A program made the translations under genes and the position numbers. A stretch of 64,000 bases of DNA from Paenibacillus athensensis (GTDB taxonomy: Bacteria > Bacillota > Bacilli > Paenibacillales > NBRC-103111), in NCBI RefSeq assembly GCF_004514475.2, contig NZ_MYFO02000004.1, positions 496,001 through 560,000 of the forward strand, read 5' to 3'. Shown here piece after piece: positions 17,438 through 26,480 of this stretch. The first letter of the stretch is position 1; every line of letters starts with the position of its first letter. A model generated the notes under the pieces. It saw only the letters and a program-made list of their open reading frames with translations, was not told where the DNA came from and did not search any database.

Positions 17438-20008
17438 ATGAAGAAGCTTTGGACAATTTACAATCAACCGCTATGGCTGCTCGTAGTGGTCCTTACACTG
17501 CTGGCGGGCCAGCTGGCACTGGCGCCGGGCGGTGCAAGCGCAGCTACGAATCTGGCGCAGGGCAAGCCGGTTACGGCTAGCGGACACGCCGACGTTTACA
17601 GCGAAGGCAACACAACCGACGGCAACGCCGGGACGTATTGGGAAAGTGTGAATAACGCCTTCCCGCAATGGGTGCGCGTGGACTTGGGCAGCGCGAGCAG
17701 CGTTAATCAGGTAGTGCTGAAGCTGCCGAGCGGCTGGGGCACGAGAACGCAAACGCTGTCGGTGCAAGGCAGCACCAACGATTCCACGTACACAACGCTG
17801 GCTGGCTCGGCCGGATATACGTTTGATCCGGCGAACGGCAACTCGGTGACGATCAATTTCACCGCAGCCAGCGTGCGTTATGTGAAAATCAATGTGACCG
17901 CCAACACAGGCTGGCCGGCGGGCCAATTGTCGGAGCTGGAGGTGTACGGCACTTCAAGCCCAACGCCAACGCCGACGCCGACACCAACAGCCACACCGAC
18001 GCCAACGCCAAGCTCGGGCCCAACGGGCGTCATTCCGGGTAAAATCGAAGCCGAAGCGTGGACAGCGATGAGCGGGGTGCAGACCGAGACGACGTCTGAC
18101 ACCGGCGGCGGTTTGAACGTAGGCTGGATCGATAGCGGGGACTGGATGGATTATGGCGTGAATGTACAAACGGCCGGCGCGTACACGGTTGATTTCCGCG
18201 TCGCTTCGCCGAACGGCGGTCAGCAGCTGCAATTGAAAACCGGCGGCGGTACCGTGCTGGCGACCGTCAACGTGCCGAATACGGGCGGCTGGCAAAGCTG
18301 GGCGACAGCCAGCGCTACGGTAAACCTGAGCGCAGGGGCGCAAACGCTGCGCGTGGCGGCGGTGACGACGGGCTTCAACGTCAACTGGCTGAATTTTACG
18401 AAACAAACGGCCACGCCAACTCCGACGCCAACGGCGACCCCAACCCCAACGGCGACCCCGACGCCAACGCCTTCGGCGAATTTTTTGAAAGCGAACGGTA
18501 CGGTGCTGCGAAATAATTATGGCTCGGGCGCGGTGGTGAATCTGCACGGAACGAATCTGGGCGGCTGGCTGATGCAAGAGGCGTGGATGTCGCCGATGAA
18601 CACGGCCGATCAGTTTGCTTTGACCCAGACGTTGACGAATCGTTTTGGCGCTGCGCAGTCGGAAACGCTGCAAAACGGTTTTCAGGATAGCTGGATTCAA
18701 GCGAGCGATTTGGACAAAATCAAAAGCTTTGGTCTCAACATGGTGCGCGTGCCGATGTATTGGGAGGATTTCATGAACGCCGACGGCTCGATGAAGCCGG
18801 ATGCGGTTTCGTTCCGCGAGCTGGACTGGCTGGCGGCGCAAAGCGCGGCGCGCGGTCTTTATATCATTCTTGATTTCCACGGCTTGCCGGGCGGCGATTG
18901 TCCGTGGCAGTCCTGCGGCATTTCCAATTCCAACCAGCTATGGGTGAACGGCACCTACCAAAGCCGCGCCGTGCAAATCTGGGAGCGGATCGCCGTCCAT
19001 TTTAACGGCAATGCAACGATTGCGGGCTACGACTTGCTGAATGAGCCTTTGCTGACCTCGGGGGCGGGTGAATCGGCTGCCCAGGTGCGGCAGAAATACG
19101 ATTATTACAACCGACTGTACAACGCCGTGCGGGCCAAAGACGCCGATCATTTGATCATCGTCGCTGCGTTTTTTGATTGGGAGCAAGCGCTGGCGCCGTC
19201 GACATATGGCTGGACGAACGTCATGTACCAGACGCACCATTACAACATGTCGCAGTATGACGACTGGAATATGACGAACTCGATGATGGATTCGTGGCTC
19301 AGTAAAATGGCCCAATATCAGGCTAATTGGAACGTTCCGGTGTATGCCGGCGAGTATTCGTTCGGGCAAAACGATCTGTGGGAAAAATGGCTGACCGGCC
19401 TGAACGCGCTGAATGCGTCCTGGTCCAACTGGTCGTACAAGGTGACGGGCGGCGGCAACTGGGGCTTTTATTTCAACAACGGCAGCCCGGTTCCGGACAT
19501 TTACAACGACAGTGCCGCTACGATTGCGTCCAAATGGACGAAGTTCACAACGGCCTATTTCCAGGAAAATACCGCTTTGAAAAATCTGATTCAGAACTAC
19601 GCTTCCATACCGGCTCCATCCAGTCTCAAGGCTTCGGCGAACAATACCTTCGTGTCCGCTGACAACTACGGTGCAAATCCGCTTGTCGCCAACCGTACCA
19701 CGGTCGGGGATTGGGAGCGTTTCAAGGTCGTTGGCAATCCGGACGGAACGGTTTCGCTGCTGTCAATGGCGAACAATAAATACGTCAGCGCCGATCTGAA
19801 TCAGGGCGGACGGCTAATTGCCGGGGCCAAAGGGGTTATGGCGTGGGAGCGGTTCCGCGTCATCGACCGCGGCAACGGCAAGGTGGCGCTGCAAGCTGTC
19901 GCCAACAATAAGTACGTCAGCGCCGATTTAAATCAGGGCGGGGTCCTGTACGCGAACCGCGATACCGTATCCGGCTGGGAGGAATTCGCGCTGGCTGCTG
20001 CGCCGTAA
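17438..20008 (+). CDS. Secreted multimodular GH5 glucanase with CBM32, CBM6 and fascin-like domains
   Basis: This 856-residue exoenzyme starts at ATG 17438, with ACGGAGGA at 17423-17430, and has a signal peptide ending near ASA-AT. Modules: F5/8C/CBM32 (about 36-170), Thr-Pro linker, CBM6 (197-322), second Thr-Pro linker, GH5 catalytic domain (348-718) and a C-terminal beta-trefoil/fascin-like domain with repeated NNKYVSADLNQGG (727-856). The catalytic pair is visible: acid/base E536 in LLNEPLL and nucleophile E639 in YAGEYSF; VRVPMYWEDF and LDFHGLPGG also fit GH5. It resembles exo- and endo-glucanases acting on beta-1,3/1,6-glucans, but specificity within GH5 cannot be fixed by eye. Its first two modules are nearly duplicated in the gene at 21576. 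Two cre-like sites precede it. Confidence 0.9.
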   Translation: MKKLWTIYNQPLWLLVVVLTLLAGQLALAPGGASAATNLAQGKPVTASGHADVYSEGNTTDGNAGTYWESVNNAFPQWVRVDLGSASSVNQVVLKLPSGWGTRTQTLSVQGSTNDSTYTTLAGSAGYTFDPANGNSVTINFTAASVRYVKINVTANTGWPAGQLSELEVYGTSSPTPTPTPTPTATPTPTPSSGPTGVIPGKIEAEAWTAMSGVQTETTSDTGGGLNVGWIDSGDWMDYGVNVQTAGAYTVDFRVASPNGGQQLQLKTGGGTVLATVNVPNTGGWQSWATASATVNLSAGAQTLRVAAVTTGFNVNWLNFTKQTATPTPTPTATPTPTATPTPTPSANFLKANGTVLRNNYGSGAVVNLHGTNLGGWLMQEAWMSPMNTADQFALTQTLTNRFGAAQSETLQNGFQDSWIQASDLDKIKSFGLNMVRVPMYWEDFMNADGSMKPDAVSFRELDWLAAQSAARGLYIILDFHGLPGGDCPWQSCGISNSNQLWVNGTYQSRAVQIWERIAVHFNGNATIAGYDLLNEPLLTSGAGESAAQVRQKYDYYNRLYNAVRAKDADHLIIVAAFFDWEQALAPSTYGWTNVMYQTHHYNMSQYDDWNMTNSMMDSWLSKMAQYQANWNVPVYAGEYSFGQNDLWEKWLTGLNALNASWSNWSYKVTGGGNWGFYFNNGSPVPDIYNDSAATIASKWTKFTTAYFQENTALKNLIQNYASIPAPSSLKASANNTFVSADNYGANPLVANRTTVGDWERFKVVGNPDGTVSLLSMANNKYVSADLNQGGRLIAGAKGVMAWERFRVIDRGNGKVALQAVANNKYVSADLNQGGVLYANRDTVSGWEEFALAAAP

Positions 20009-20263
20009 GGCTTCTAGCGTGCGCGCAGGGCGCGCTGCGCGACGAGCGCGGGGTAGCGCGGGCGGACGCTGAGCGCGAGTAGCGCGGACTAGCGCGGCGG
20101 GCTGAGCGCGTGTTGCCGGCGAGGCATCGTGGCGCGGCGGGCGCGGCCGGCTAACCCCCGAGCCGGCTGCAGCCCCGCCGTGCGGGCCGGTGCGCCCGCA
20201 CGGCAGCCCGCCGCGCTCGCGCTACGCCGGCGCTCAGCGCCGCGCGGGCCGGTGCGCCCGCAC
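20009..20263. repeat. GC-rich degenerate repeat tract downstream of the GH5 gene
   Basis: The tract contains many imperfect AGCGCGG units (20030-20110). It also holds an identical 20-base unit at 20182-20201 and 20244-20263 (GCGGGCCGGTGCGCCCGCAC), starts 62 bases apart. Each copy can fold as a hairpin (GCGGGC/GCCCGC arms). No credible gene is present. Confidence 0.6.
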
Positions 20264-20275
20264 GCGGCGCAGCCT

Positions 20276-20404
20276 GGCATCCCCACGACCGCAAAGCAAA
20301 GACGCTTCCCTCGCCGCCGTCCTAGCGGCGGTTGGGAAGCGTCTTTGGTCGTGGGGATGCCCAAGCGGCCCCTCCGCGCATACAGCGCAGCGTGGAGGGG
20401 CCGC
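20276..20404. terminator. Two large adjacent hairpins between convergent genes
   Basis: First hairpin: GGCATCCCCACGACC (20276-20290) pairs with GGTCGTGGGGATGCC (20348-20362), with inner arms AAAGACGCTTCCC/GGGAAGCGTCTTT and CCGCC/GGCGG. Second hairpin: GCGGCCCCTCC (20365-20375) pairs with GGAGGGGCCGC (20394-20404). They lie between the GH5 stop (20008) and the end of the minus-strand hydrolase (20422). They may work as a bidirectional terminator, although no T-tract follows either. Confidence 0.6.
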
Positions 20405-20421
20405 TGCTGTCGCCGCCCTGC

Positions 20422-21057
20422 TCAGGCGGGCGGCGCTGCAGGCGCATCGCCGAAAACAGCGGCGATGGCCTGCGTCTCGCGAATCCGGCCGATTCGCGGA
20501 AAAATCACGTCGCGCACATGCGCGTGCTCGGCTTCGCTGAACCCCGTCATCGCATCAATGGCGAAGACGAGCTCATAGCCGAGCTGGAACGCTTCGCGCG
20601 CCGTTGTATCGACGCCTAGGCCCGAAGCGATCCCGCAGAGCACGATCGTCTTGATGCCGCGGCGGCGCAGCTGCAAATCGAGGTCGGTGCCGTAGAACGC
20701 GCTCCACTGTTTTTTGGTCACCAGATGATCTGTGGCTGTCACTCCGATCTCCGGTACGATCTCGTCCCAGCCGTCGGTCAGTGTCATCGGCGGCAGCGGG
20801 TGATCGAGTCGGGGACGCGGCAAATCGCCAAAATCGCTGCTGGTGACGCGAACGAGCGCGACAAAGGAGCCGGCCCGGCGAAACGCTTGCACAAGCTGCG
20901 CCGAGCGGCCGATTACTTCCTTGGCCGTGTAGGGAGCGTAGTTATTGCCCAACCAGCCTTGCAAATCGATGACGACAATCGCCGTTGTCGACGGATCGAA
21001 CAGCGGCTCGGCAGGATCGGCTGGGGTAGGGGCGGAAAATTGGACAGTTGTTGTCAT
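20422..21057 (-). CDS. Isochorismatase-family cysteine hydrolase
   Basis: The 211-residue cytoplasmic enzyme shows the isochorismatase-like hydrolase triad: D31 in VVIDLQG, a lysine at 115/116 in VTKKQWSAFYGTDLD, and C141 in IVLCGIASGLGVD. The family includes isochorismatases, nicotinamidases and N-carbamoylsarcosine amidases, which hydrolyse C-N or vinyl-ether bonds. The exact substrate is not evident. AAAGGAG just upstream supports ATG 21057. The C-terminal tail (DAPAAPPA) is low-complexity. It is a single gene transcribed away from the GH55-like gene and convergent with the GH5 gene, so a role in glucan use is unlikely. Confidence 0.88.
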   Translation of the reverse strand: MTTTVQFSAPTPADPAEPLFDPSTTAIVVIDLQGWLGNNYAPYTAKEVIGRSAQLVQAFRRAGSFVALVRVTSSDFGDLPRPRLDHPLPPMTLTDGWDEIVPEIGVTATDHLVTKKQWSAFYGTDLDLQLRRRGIKTIVLCGIASGLGVDTTAREAFQLGYELVFAIDAMTGFSEAEHAHVRDVIFPRIGRIRETQAIAAVFGDAPAAPPA

Positions 21058-21273
21058 GGCGTTGCACTCCTTTAATTGATCATTATGGCTTCCTTAGTGT
21101 ATCCGGACAGAACCACGGCAGCGAGAGGGCCGATTATCCTAGGAGATTTGCTCCCTGTTTCAGTAGCCGCAAAGAGGAAAGCCACCAAACCAGCCCGGCA
21201 GATTCGGCTGCCGGACAGAAGGCTCCGGTGAGTAGCGCTCCGACGATCCGGTTGCGTTCGATAATTTCGCACA

Positions 21274-21287
21274 TGAAAGCGATAACA
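21274..21287. promoter_or_regulatory. Perfect cre (CcpA) site upstream of the GH55-like gene
   Basis: TGAAAGCGATAACA matches all 14 positions of the cre consensus TGWAANCGNTNWCA. A TATAAT hexamer lies at 21318-21323 in plus orientation, without a good -35, so the operator overlaps or flanks the likely promoter. Confidence 0.8.
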
Positions 21288-21424
21288 TTGCACATCGAAG
21301 CGAAATAAAGCTTTCGATATAATCAAGGAAAGAAGTGGAAAACACGTTGTTAGTGTGTGGCGCTATGCTGCGTTTCAGCCGTTTGTTGGCGCGTGAGCCA
21401 AGCATAGCTCTGCAGCTGCAGGGG

Positions 21425-21466
21425 CCGGCAAAGATGCCGTCTGATGGGAGACATCGGCGGCTTTTT
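21425..21466 (+). promoter_or_regulatory. Terminator-like hairpin in the leader of the GH55-like gene
   Basis: The stretch holds GCCGTCT...AGACATCGGC pairing and ends in GGCGGCTTTTT. It lies inside the roughly 250-base leader before ATG 21576 and could cause premature termination. The stem has an internal loop, so the call is tentative. Upstream, 21058-21273 holds no gene. Confidence 0.35.
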
Positions 21467-21575
21467 GCGCTGAGGCCGGTTTATGTCCGCTTCTGAAATC
21501 AATTTCATTTCGGCGCAGGGGAGGGATGACGCTCAGGTTTCGTGTTTTCCTATTACAGAAATGGAGGTTTATAAA

Positions 21576-24500
21576 ATGACTTACAAGCTTTTGATGAGAA
21601 AAAATCCGTTTATTTTCTGGCTGCTTGCTGTCGCCTTGCTGTTTGGGCAGCTTACCCTGGCTCCAGGCCGGGCAGAGGCGGCGACGAATCTGGCGCTGGG
21701 CAAATCGATGACGGCCAGCGGCCACGCCGATGTTTATGGCGAAGGGAATTTGACTGACGGCAATGTCGGCACGTATTGGGAAAGTGTCAATAATGCGTTT
21801 CCGCAGTGGGCGCGCGTCGATCTGGGCAGCACCAGCAGCGTCAACCAAATTGTACTGAAGCTGCCGAACGGCTGGGGCGCGCGCACGCAAACGCTGACCG
21901 TATCGGGGAGCACGAACGATTCGACATACGCCACGATGGCGGCGTCAGCTGCGTATACGTTTGACCCGGCGAGCGGCAACACGGTCACAATTAGCTTCGC
22001 CAGCACGTCCGTCCGCTACGTCAAGGTGACGGTCACTGCCAATACGGGATGGCCGGCGGCGCAACTGTCCGAGCTTGAGGTCTACGGCGCAGCTGTGTCG
22101 AAAACCGTTCCGGGCCAAGTGGAAGCCGAAAATTGGGATGCGATGAGCGGCGTGCAAACGGAAGCTACGTCCGATACGGGCGGCGGGCTTAACGTTGGCT
22201 GGATCGATGCCGGCGATACGCTGGATTACAATGTGAACGTTCAGGCGGCGGGCACATACACGGTGCAATTCCGCGTCGCTACGCCAAACGGAGGGCAGCA
22301 GCTTCAGCTGCGCAGCGGCAGCGGCGCGGTGCTGGCCACAGTGAACGTGCCCAACACCGGCGGCTGGCAAACCTGGACCACGACCAGTGTAAGTGTCTCC
22401 CTGAGCGCGGGCGCGCAAACGCTGCGCGTGTACGCAGTGACCACGGGCTTCAACTTGAACTGGCTTAACTTTACGGCAGGAGGGACGGCCACGCCGACAG
22501 CCACGCCAACGCCAACGCCGACGGCCACGCCAACGCCAACACCAACGCCAACACCGACGGCCACGCCAACACCAACACCAACACCAACACCAACACCAAC
22601 ACCAACACCAACACCAACACCAACACCAACACCAACACCAACACCAACACCAACACCAACACCAACACCAACACCGACACCAACGGCCACACCAACACCA
22701 ACGCCAACGTCCTCTCCGGGCGCCAATCTGGCGTTGAATAAGGGAATTACGGCGGGAAGCTATACGCAAATTTATACGGCTGCCAACGCCAATAACGGCA
22801 ATCAGGCCGATTATTGGGAAGGTGCGGCCAATACGTACCCGAACTGGCTGCGCGTCGATCTTGGCGGCGTCAGCAGCTTGAACAAAGTCGTGCTGAAGCT
22901 GCCGACAAACTGGGGTTCGCGCACGCAGACGCTGTCGGTGCAGGCGAGCCTTGACGATGCGAGCTATTCTACCATCGTCAACTCTGCGACCTACACGTTT
23001 AGCCCAAGCGCCAATACCGTCACAATCACGTTTGCGTCTGTTAACGCCCGCTACGTCAAACTGAATTTTACAGCCAACAGCGGTGCAACGGGCGGTCAAT
23101 TATCGGAATTCGAGGTGTACGGGGGAGCGGTTTCTACGCCAACACCAACGCCAACGCCAACGCCAACAACAACCCCATCACCGACACCGACGCCAACGTC
23201 GGGAACGCGTTCGGCTTTTGTGCAGACCGCCGGGTCGGAATATGATAGCATGTCCGGCATTCAGCTGGAAGCATCCAGCGAAGGCGGGCAAAACATCGCT
23301 TTTATCGATAACGGCGACTACATCCAGTTCAACCATGTTGATTTCGGCTCGGGCGCGTCCTCGGTTAATTTGCGCGTTGCCAGCAATTCGAGCGGCGGCA
23401 ACATCGAAGTTCGTCTGGACAGCTTGAACGGCACGCTGGCTGGCACCTGTGCTGTTCCGGTTACGGGCGGCTGGCAAAACTGGGTGACACAATCCTGCGG
23501 CCTTAACACAGTCAGCGGCGTGCATAGCCTCTATTTGAAATTTACCGGCGGCAGCGGAGCCTTGTTTAACGTCAACTGGTTCAAATTCATTTCCGTGAGC
23601 GCCACGCCGACACCTCCGGGCTTTCCTCAGCCGGGCCGTCATACGAAGATTGTGAGCACGAACTATCCGACAACCGATGTTGTGATCGCCGATTATGACG
23701 TGATCGGTTACGGCGCTGACAATACCGGCGTCAGTGACTCCACCAGCGCCATCAACGCAGCAATGAACGATTGCTACAGCAACGGCGGCGGCACCGTTTG
23801 GCTGCCTGACGGCACCTACAAGGTCACCAGTACCATCAACGTGTATGCCTATTGTACGCTGCGCGGCGATTGGCACGATCCGGACAACGGAGCGGGAGCT
23901 TACGGGACGACGATTCGCGCAGAGGTGGCTTCCGGCGACAGCGGGCCGGTCGTTTTCCAAATTGGCGGCAGTGCCGGCGTCAAGGGAGTAACCGTCTATT
24001 ATCCGAACCAAAATGCCAGTAATCCGGTTCCATATAACTCCACGCTGCTGATTCCGGGCGGGGACTGGATCGGCAGTCAAAATTTCATGATGTCGACGAT
24101 TGAAAACGTCACGCTGTTGAATTCCTACCGTGGCATCGGCATCAGCGTCAAGCCGGGTGATGTAGGCGCAGGCGGCCATGAGGTCGCGCAGGTCAAAAAT
24201 ATCCGCGCCACCGCGCTTTATCGCGGCGCCGTCGCCTACAACGGCTCCGATGTCGGTACATGGCAGCATGTGAAATTCAGCAACAGCTATTGGGCCAATG
24301 CCGGCGCCAGCTTTAACGCGCCCGCTCTGACCACGCTGAACAGCTACACGCGCGCCAACGGCATCGCCTTTACGATTGGCGAGCTGGAATGGGATCAGTT
24401 CCAGGATATTTACGCCTCCGACTACAACATTGGCATGAATATCGTCAAAGGTCCGCGCGGCGAGTTCAGCGGCGTACTGTGGGGGGCTACGCTCATTAAT

Positions 24501-25664
24501 ACGAACGTGGCCGTCAAGGTTGACGCCATCGATACCCGCTGGGGAGCAGCCTTCCTGCGCAGCACGCTCGCCGGTTCCTCGTATTCGGTGCAAAATAACT
24601 CCGGCGGCTATATCAAAGTAGCCGACAGCTCCCTGAGCGGCGCGACAGCCGGCAATGTGCAGGTGTCCAATCCGGGCTCACCGACGTCGTATTCGGAGCC
24701 GGTGGTGCCTAAGGTGACGCGCGCTGTTCTGTACGATGTCAGCCAGTCGCCTTACAATGCGCCGTCCGTTTCTTCGCGCGGTCCGTCACTGCCAACCGTC
24801 GATGCCACATCGAGCATTCAAAGCGCATTGAACGACGCGGGCAATGCCGGCGGCGGCGTTGTGTACGTGCCGGCAGGCTGGTACAAAATTAGCACGCATC
24901 TGACGATTCCGGCCAATGTCGAGCTGCGCGGCGCATCTTCCGTTCCCCAGCGCGACGAGGACGGCTATAGCGCAGGTACAGTGCTGATGGCTTACGAAGG
25001 CCATAACACCTCGAATCCCGAGACGGCTACGGCGCTGCTGACACTGAACGGCAACCGGGCCGGCGTCAGCGGTCTGCGCGTCTTTTATCCGAACAACAAT
25101 CCGGCGAACGGCGTAGTGCCGTATCCGTACATGATTCGCGGCAACGGCAGCAGCACCTATGTCGTGAACATTGGCACAGCAAACGCCTACAACGCTGTCG
25201 ATTTGAGCACCTATCGAAACGATAATCATTATGTCCATCGCGTCGTTGGCTTGTTCCTCAATAACGGCATCGTAGTTGGCAACAGCACGACCGGCTGGAT
25301 TGACAACGTGCTGACGAACGGCAATGCTATTACGCGCATCGGTTACAACGTGCCCGGTTGGGTGAGCGGCTCCAATCTGTTCAGTCAGGTCATCGACCCG
25401 GTCACGCGGCAAAACGAAAAGCTGATCGTTATTAACGGCGCCAGCAATGAGTGGGTATCCAACGCATTTGCTTATGGAGCGAATCTCGGCTTGTACGTCA
25501 AATCGGGTACCGTCAATGCGGTCAATCTCGGCACGGACAATCTGGGTACGGGCGGCTACACCGTCAAGGTAGATAGCGGCACTGCCAAAGTCATGAATAT
25601 GATGCGTTATAACGGAACCACCTCGACAGGTCCGGTTACGATTTACAATGAAATGCATCTGTAA
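21576..25664 (+). CDS. Secreted twin beta-helix glucanase (GH55-like) with CBM32 and CBM6 modules
   Basis: This 1362-residue secreted protein starts at ATG 21576, with GGAGG 8 bases upstream (21563-21567), and has a signal peptide (FIFWLLAVALLFGQLTLAPG). Modules: CBM32 (about 38-170), CBM6 (174-300), long Thr-Pro linker (304-378), second CBM32 (382-516), short linker, second CBM6-like domain (544-680), then two tandem pectate-lyase-3-like beta-helices (687-1362). The helices open with YDVIGYGADNTGVSDSTSAI and later SSIQSALNDAG...GGGVVYVPAGWY. Twin beta-helices are the architecture of GH55 exo-beta-1,3-glucanases, and the neighbours are glucanases, hence the call; GH28-like polysaccharide hydrolase or lyase remains possible. 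The N-terminal modules closely resemble those of the GH5 enzyme. A perfect cre site and a terminator flank it. Confidence 0.82.
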   Translation: MTYKLLMRKNPFIFWLLAVALLFGQLTLAPGRAEAATNLALGKSMTASGHADVYGEGNLTDGNVGTYWESVNNAFPQWARVDLGSTSSVNQIVLKLPNGWGARTQTLTVSGSTNDSTYATMAASAAYTFDPASGNTVTISFASTSVRYVKVTVTANTGWPAAQLSELEVYGAAVSKTVPGQVEAENWDAMSGVQTEATSDTGGGLNVGWIDAGDTLDYNVNVQAAGTYTVQFRVATPNGGQQLQLRSGSGAVLATVNVPNTGGWQTWTTTSVSVSLSAGAQTLRVYAVTTGFNLNWLNFTAGGTATPTATPTPTPTATPTPTPTPTPTATPTPTPTPTPTPTPTPTPTPTPTPTPTPTPTPTPTPTPTPTATPTPTPTSSPGANLALNKGITAGSYTQIYTAANANNGNQADYWEGAANTYPNWLRVDLGGVSSLNKVVLKLPTNWGSRTQTLSVQASLDDASYSTIVNSATYTFSPSANTVTITFASVNARYVKLNFTANSGATGGQLSEFEVYGGAVSTPTPTPTPTPTTTPSPTPTPTSGTRSAFVQTAGSEYDSMSGIQLEASSEGGQNIAFIDNGDYIQFNHVDFGSGASSVNLRVASNSSGGNIEVRLDSLNGTLAGTCAVPVTGGWQNWVTQSCGLNTVSGVHSLYLKFTGGSGALFNVNWFKFISVSATPTPPGFPQPGRHTKIVSTNYPTTDVVIADYDVIGYGADNTGVSDSTSAINAAMNDCYSNGGGTVWLPDGTYKVTSTINVYAYCTLRGDWHDPDNGAGAYGTTIRAEVASGDSGPVVFQIGGSAGVKGVTVYYPNQNASNPVPYNSTLLIPGGDWIGSQNFMMSTIENVTLLNSYRGIGISVKPGDVGAGGHEVAQVKNIRATALYRGAVAYNGSDVGTWQHVKFSNSYWANAGASFNAPALTTLNSYTRANGIAFTIGELEWDQFQDIYASDYNIGMNIVKGPRGEFSGVLWGATLINTNVAVKVDAIDTRWGAAFLRSTLAGSSYSVQNNSGGYIKVADSSLSGATAGNVQVSNPGSPTSYSEPVVPKVTRAVLYDVSQSPYNAPSVSSRGPSLPTVDATSSIQSALNDAGNAGGGVVYVPAGWYKISTHLTIPANVELRGASSVPQRDEDGYSAGTVLMAYEGHNTSNPETATALLTLNGNRAGVSGLRVFYPNNNPANGVVPYPYMIRGNGSSTYVVNIGTANAYNAVDLSTYRNDNHYVHRVVGLFLNNGIVVGNSTTGWIDNVLTNGNAITRIGYNVPGWVSGSNLFSQVIDPVTRQNEKLIVINGASNEWVSNAFAYGANLGLYVKSGTVNAVNLGTDNLGTGGYTVKVDSGTAKVMNMMRYNGTTSTGPVTIYNEMHL
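22486..22710 (+). repeat. Hexanucleotide repeat tract encoding the Thr-Pro linker
   Basis: About 18 near-perfect consecutive copies of a six-base unit (CCAACA in one phase) occupy about 22566-22674, flanked by degenerate copies with GCC/GAC variants. The reading frame gives (Thr-Pro)n. Because the unit is six bases, copy-number change keeps the frame and would only alter linker length. Confidence 0.9.
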
Positions 25665-25705
25665 CCGCTTCGCGAGGCTCTGCAGCTGAAGCAGGCTCCA
25701 ATTGG

Positions 25706-25745
25706 AAAAGGTATCCCGGCGGTATAGGCCGCGGGATACCTTTTT
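25706..25745 (+). terminator. Terminator of the GH55-like gene
   Basis: AAAAGGTATCCCG (25706-25718) pairs with CGGGATACCTTTTT (25732-25745). The stem is perfect and is followed by a T-run. Confidence 0.9.
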
Positions 25746-25840
25746 ATATGCATCCAGGAATAAATCGTCCGCGCATTTCACAAACTGCCGGCTTGCGTGA
25801 AGCGGAGCGAACCGCGGGACATTGCCGGCACGGTCATTTG

Positions 25841-25854
25841 ATTAAGCGCTTTCA
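25841..25854. promoter_or_regulatory. Weak cre-like site upstream of a small secreted protein
   Basis: ATTAAGCGCTTTCA matches 12 of 14 cre positions. A TATAAT at 25929-25934 about 75 bases downstream could be the -10 of the gene starting at 26004. The rest of 25746-26003 shows nothing else. Confidence 0.35.
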
Positions 25855-26003
25855 TGAAAACGCAGCTTCGCATAACATCAGCCATAACTGAGGTAATAAT
25901 ACACACTCCTTTTCGCCCCTTTTTTCTTTATAATGATAGCAACGGAACAGCTCGTACCGGGCATGATTCCCGCATACAGACATCAAAAGAAAAGAGGCGA
26001 GCC

Positions 26004-26441
26004 ATGATGATCAGAAGAAGATGGTTGAGAACATCCGTAATGACCGCAGCCGCGGCGCTCGCCGTTATGACATCGGCAACATCGGCGTTGGCAGGTACCG
26101 ATATCTATGAGAATCCGAACGGATCGTCCGGCTATAGCGTGACCCCTACATTAATTGGCGCGACCAATCACGGCACGACAGCGAACAACAGGATCGTCGA
26201 TTTCTGGAATTTTACCAATGACGCCAGCAGCTCGCATTCCATTACGTTTAACGTACTGACTGCAGGTGCGCACGGCGGTTTTACGGTGCTGGATCAGACG
26301 GCAAATACGGTCGCCTTCAGCGCGACTTACGGCACAGGCACCCAAACGTATGCGTTGGCGCTCATCCCCGGTCACCAGTATCAGGTGCAAGTGATTCCCT
26401 ACGGCGGGCCCGGCTATCCGTACACATTTGTTATCAGCTAG
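26004..26441 (+). CDS. Small secreted protein of unknown function
   Basis: The 145-residue precursor has a twin-basic signal peptide (MMIRRRWLRT followed by a hydrophobic core) with a likely cleavage after ALA, residues about 29-31. The mature part of about 114 residues is rich in beta-forming Thr, Val and Gly, with a motif like YGTGTQTYALALIPGHQYQ, and looks like a single beta-sandwich. I do not recognise the family. AAGAGG at 25992-25997 supports ATG 26004; the longer frame from 25854 has no ribosome binding site. It lies just after the glucanase region with a weak cre-like site, so it could be an accessory secreted factor, but that is guesswork. Confidence 0.75.
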   Translation: MMIRRRWLRTSVMTAAAALAVMTSATSALAGTDIYENPNGSSGYSVTPTLIGATNHGTTANNRIVDFWNFTNDASSSHSITFNVLTAGAHGGFTVLDQTANTVAFSATYGTGTQTYALALIPGHQYQVQVIPYGGPGYPYTFVIS

Positions 26442-26480
26442 CCCCGCAGGCGGTTGCTTGTTTTTGAAGCGTTGTGCGCC

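Noticed and set aside
22486-22710. Short tandem repeats considered as a CRISPR array
   Set aside because: Six-base unit without spacers, in frame in a Thr-Pro linker.
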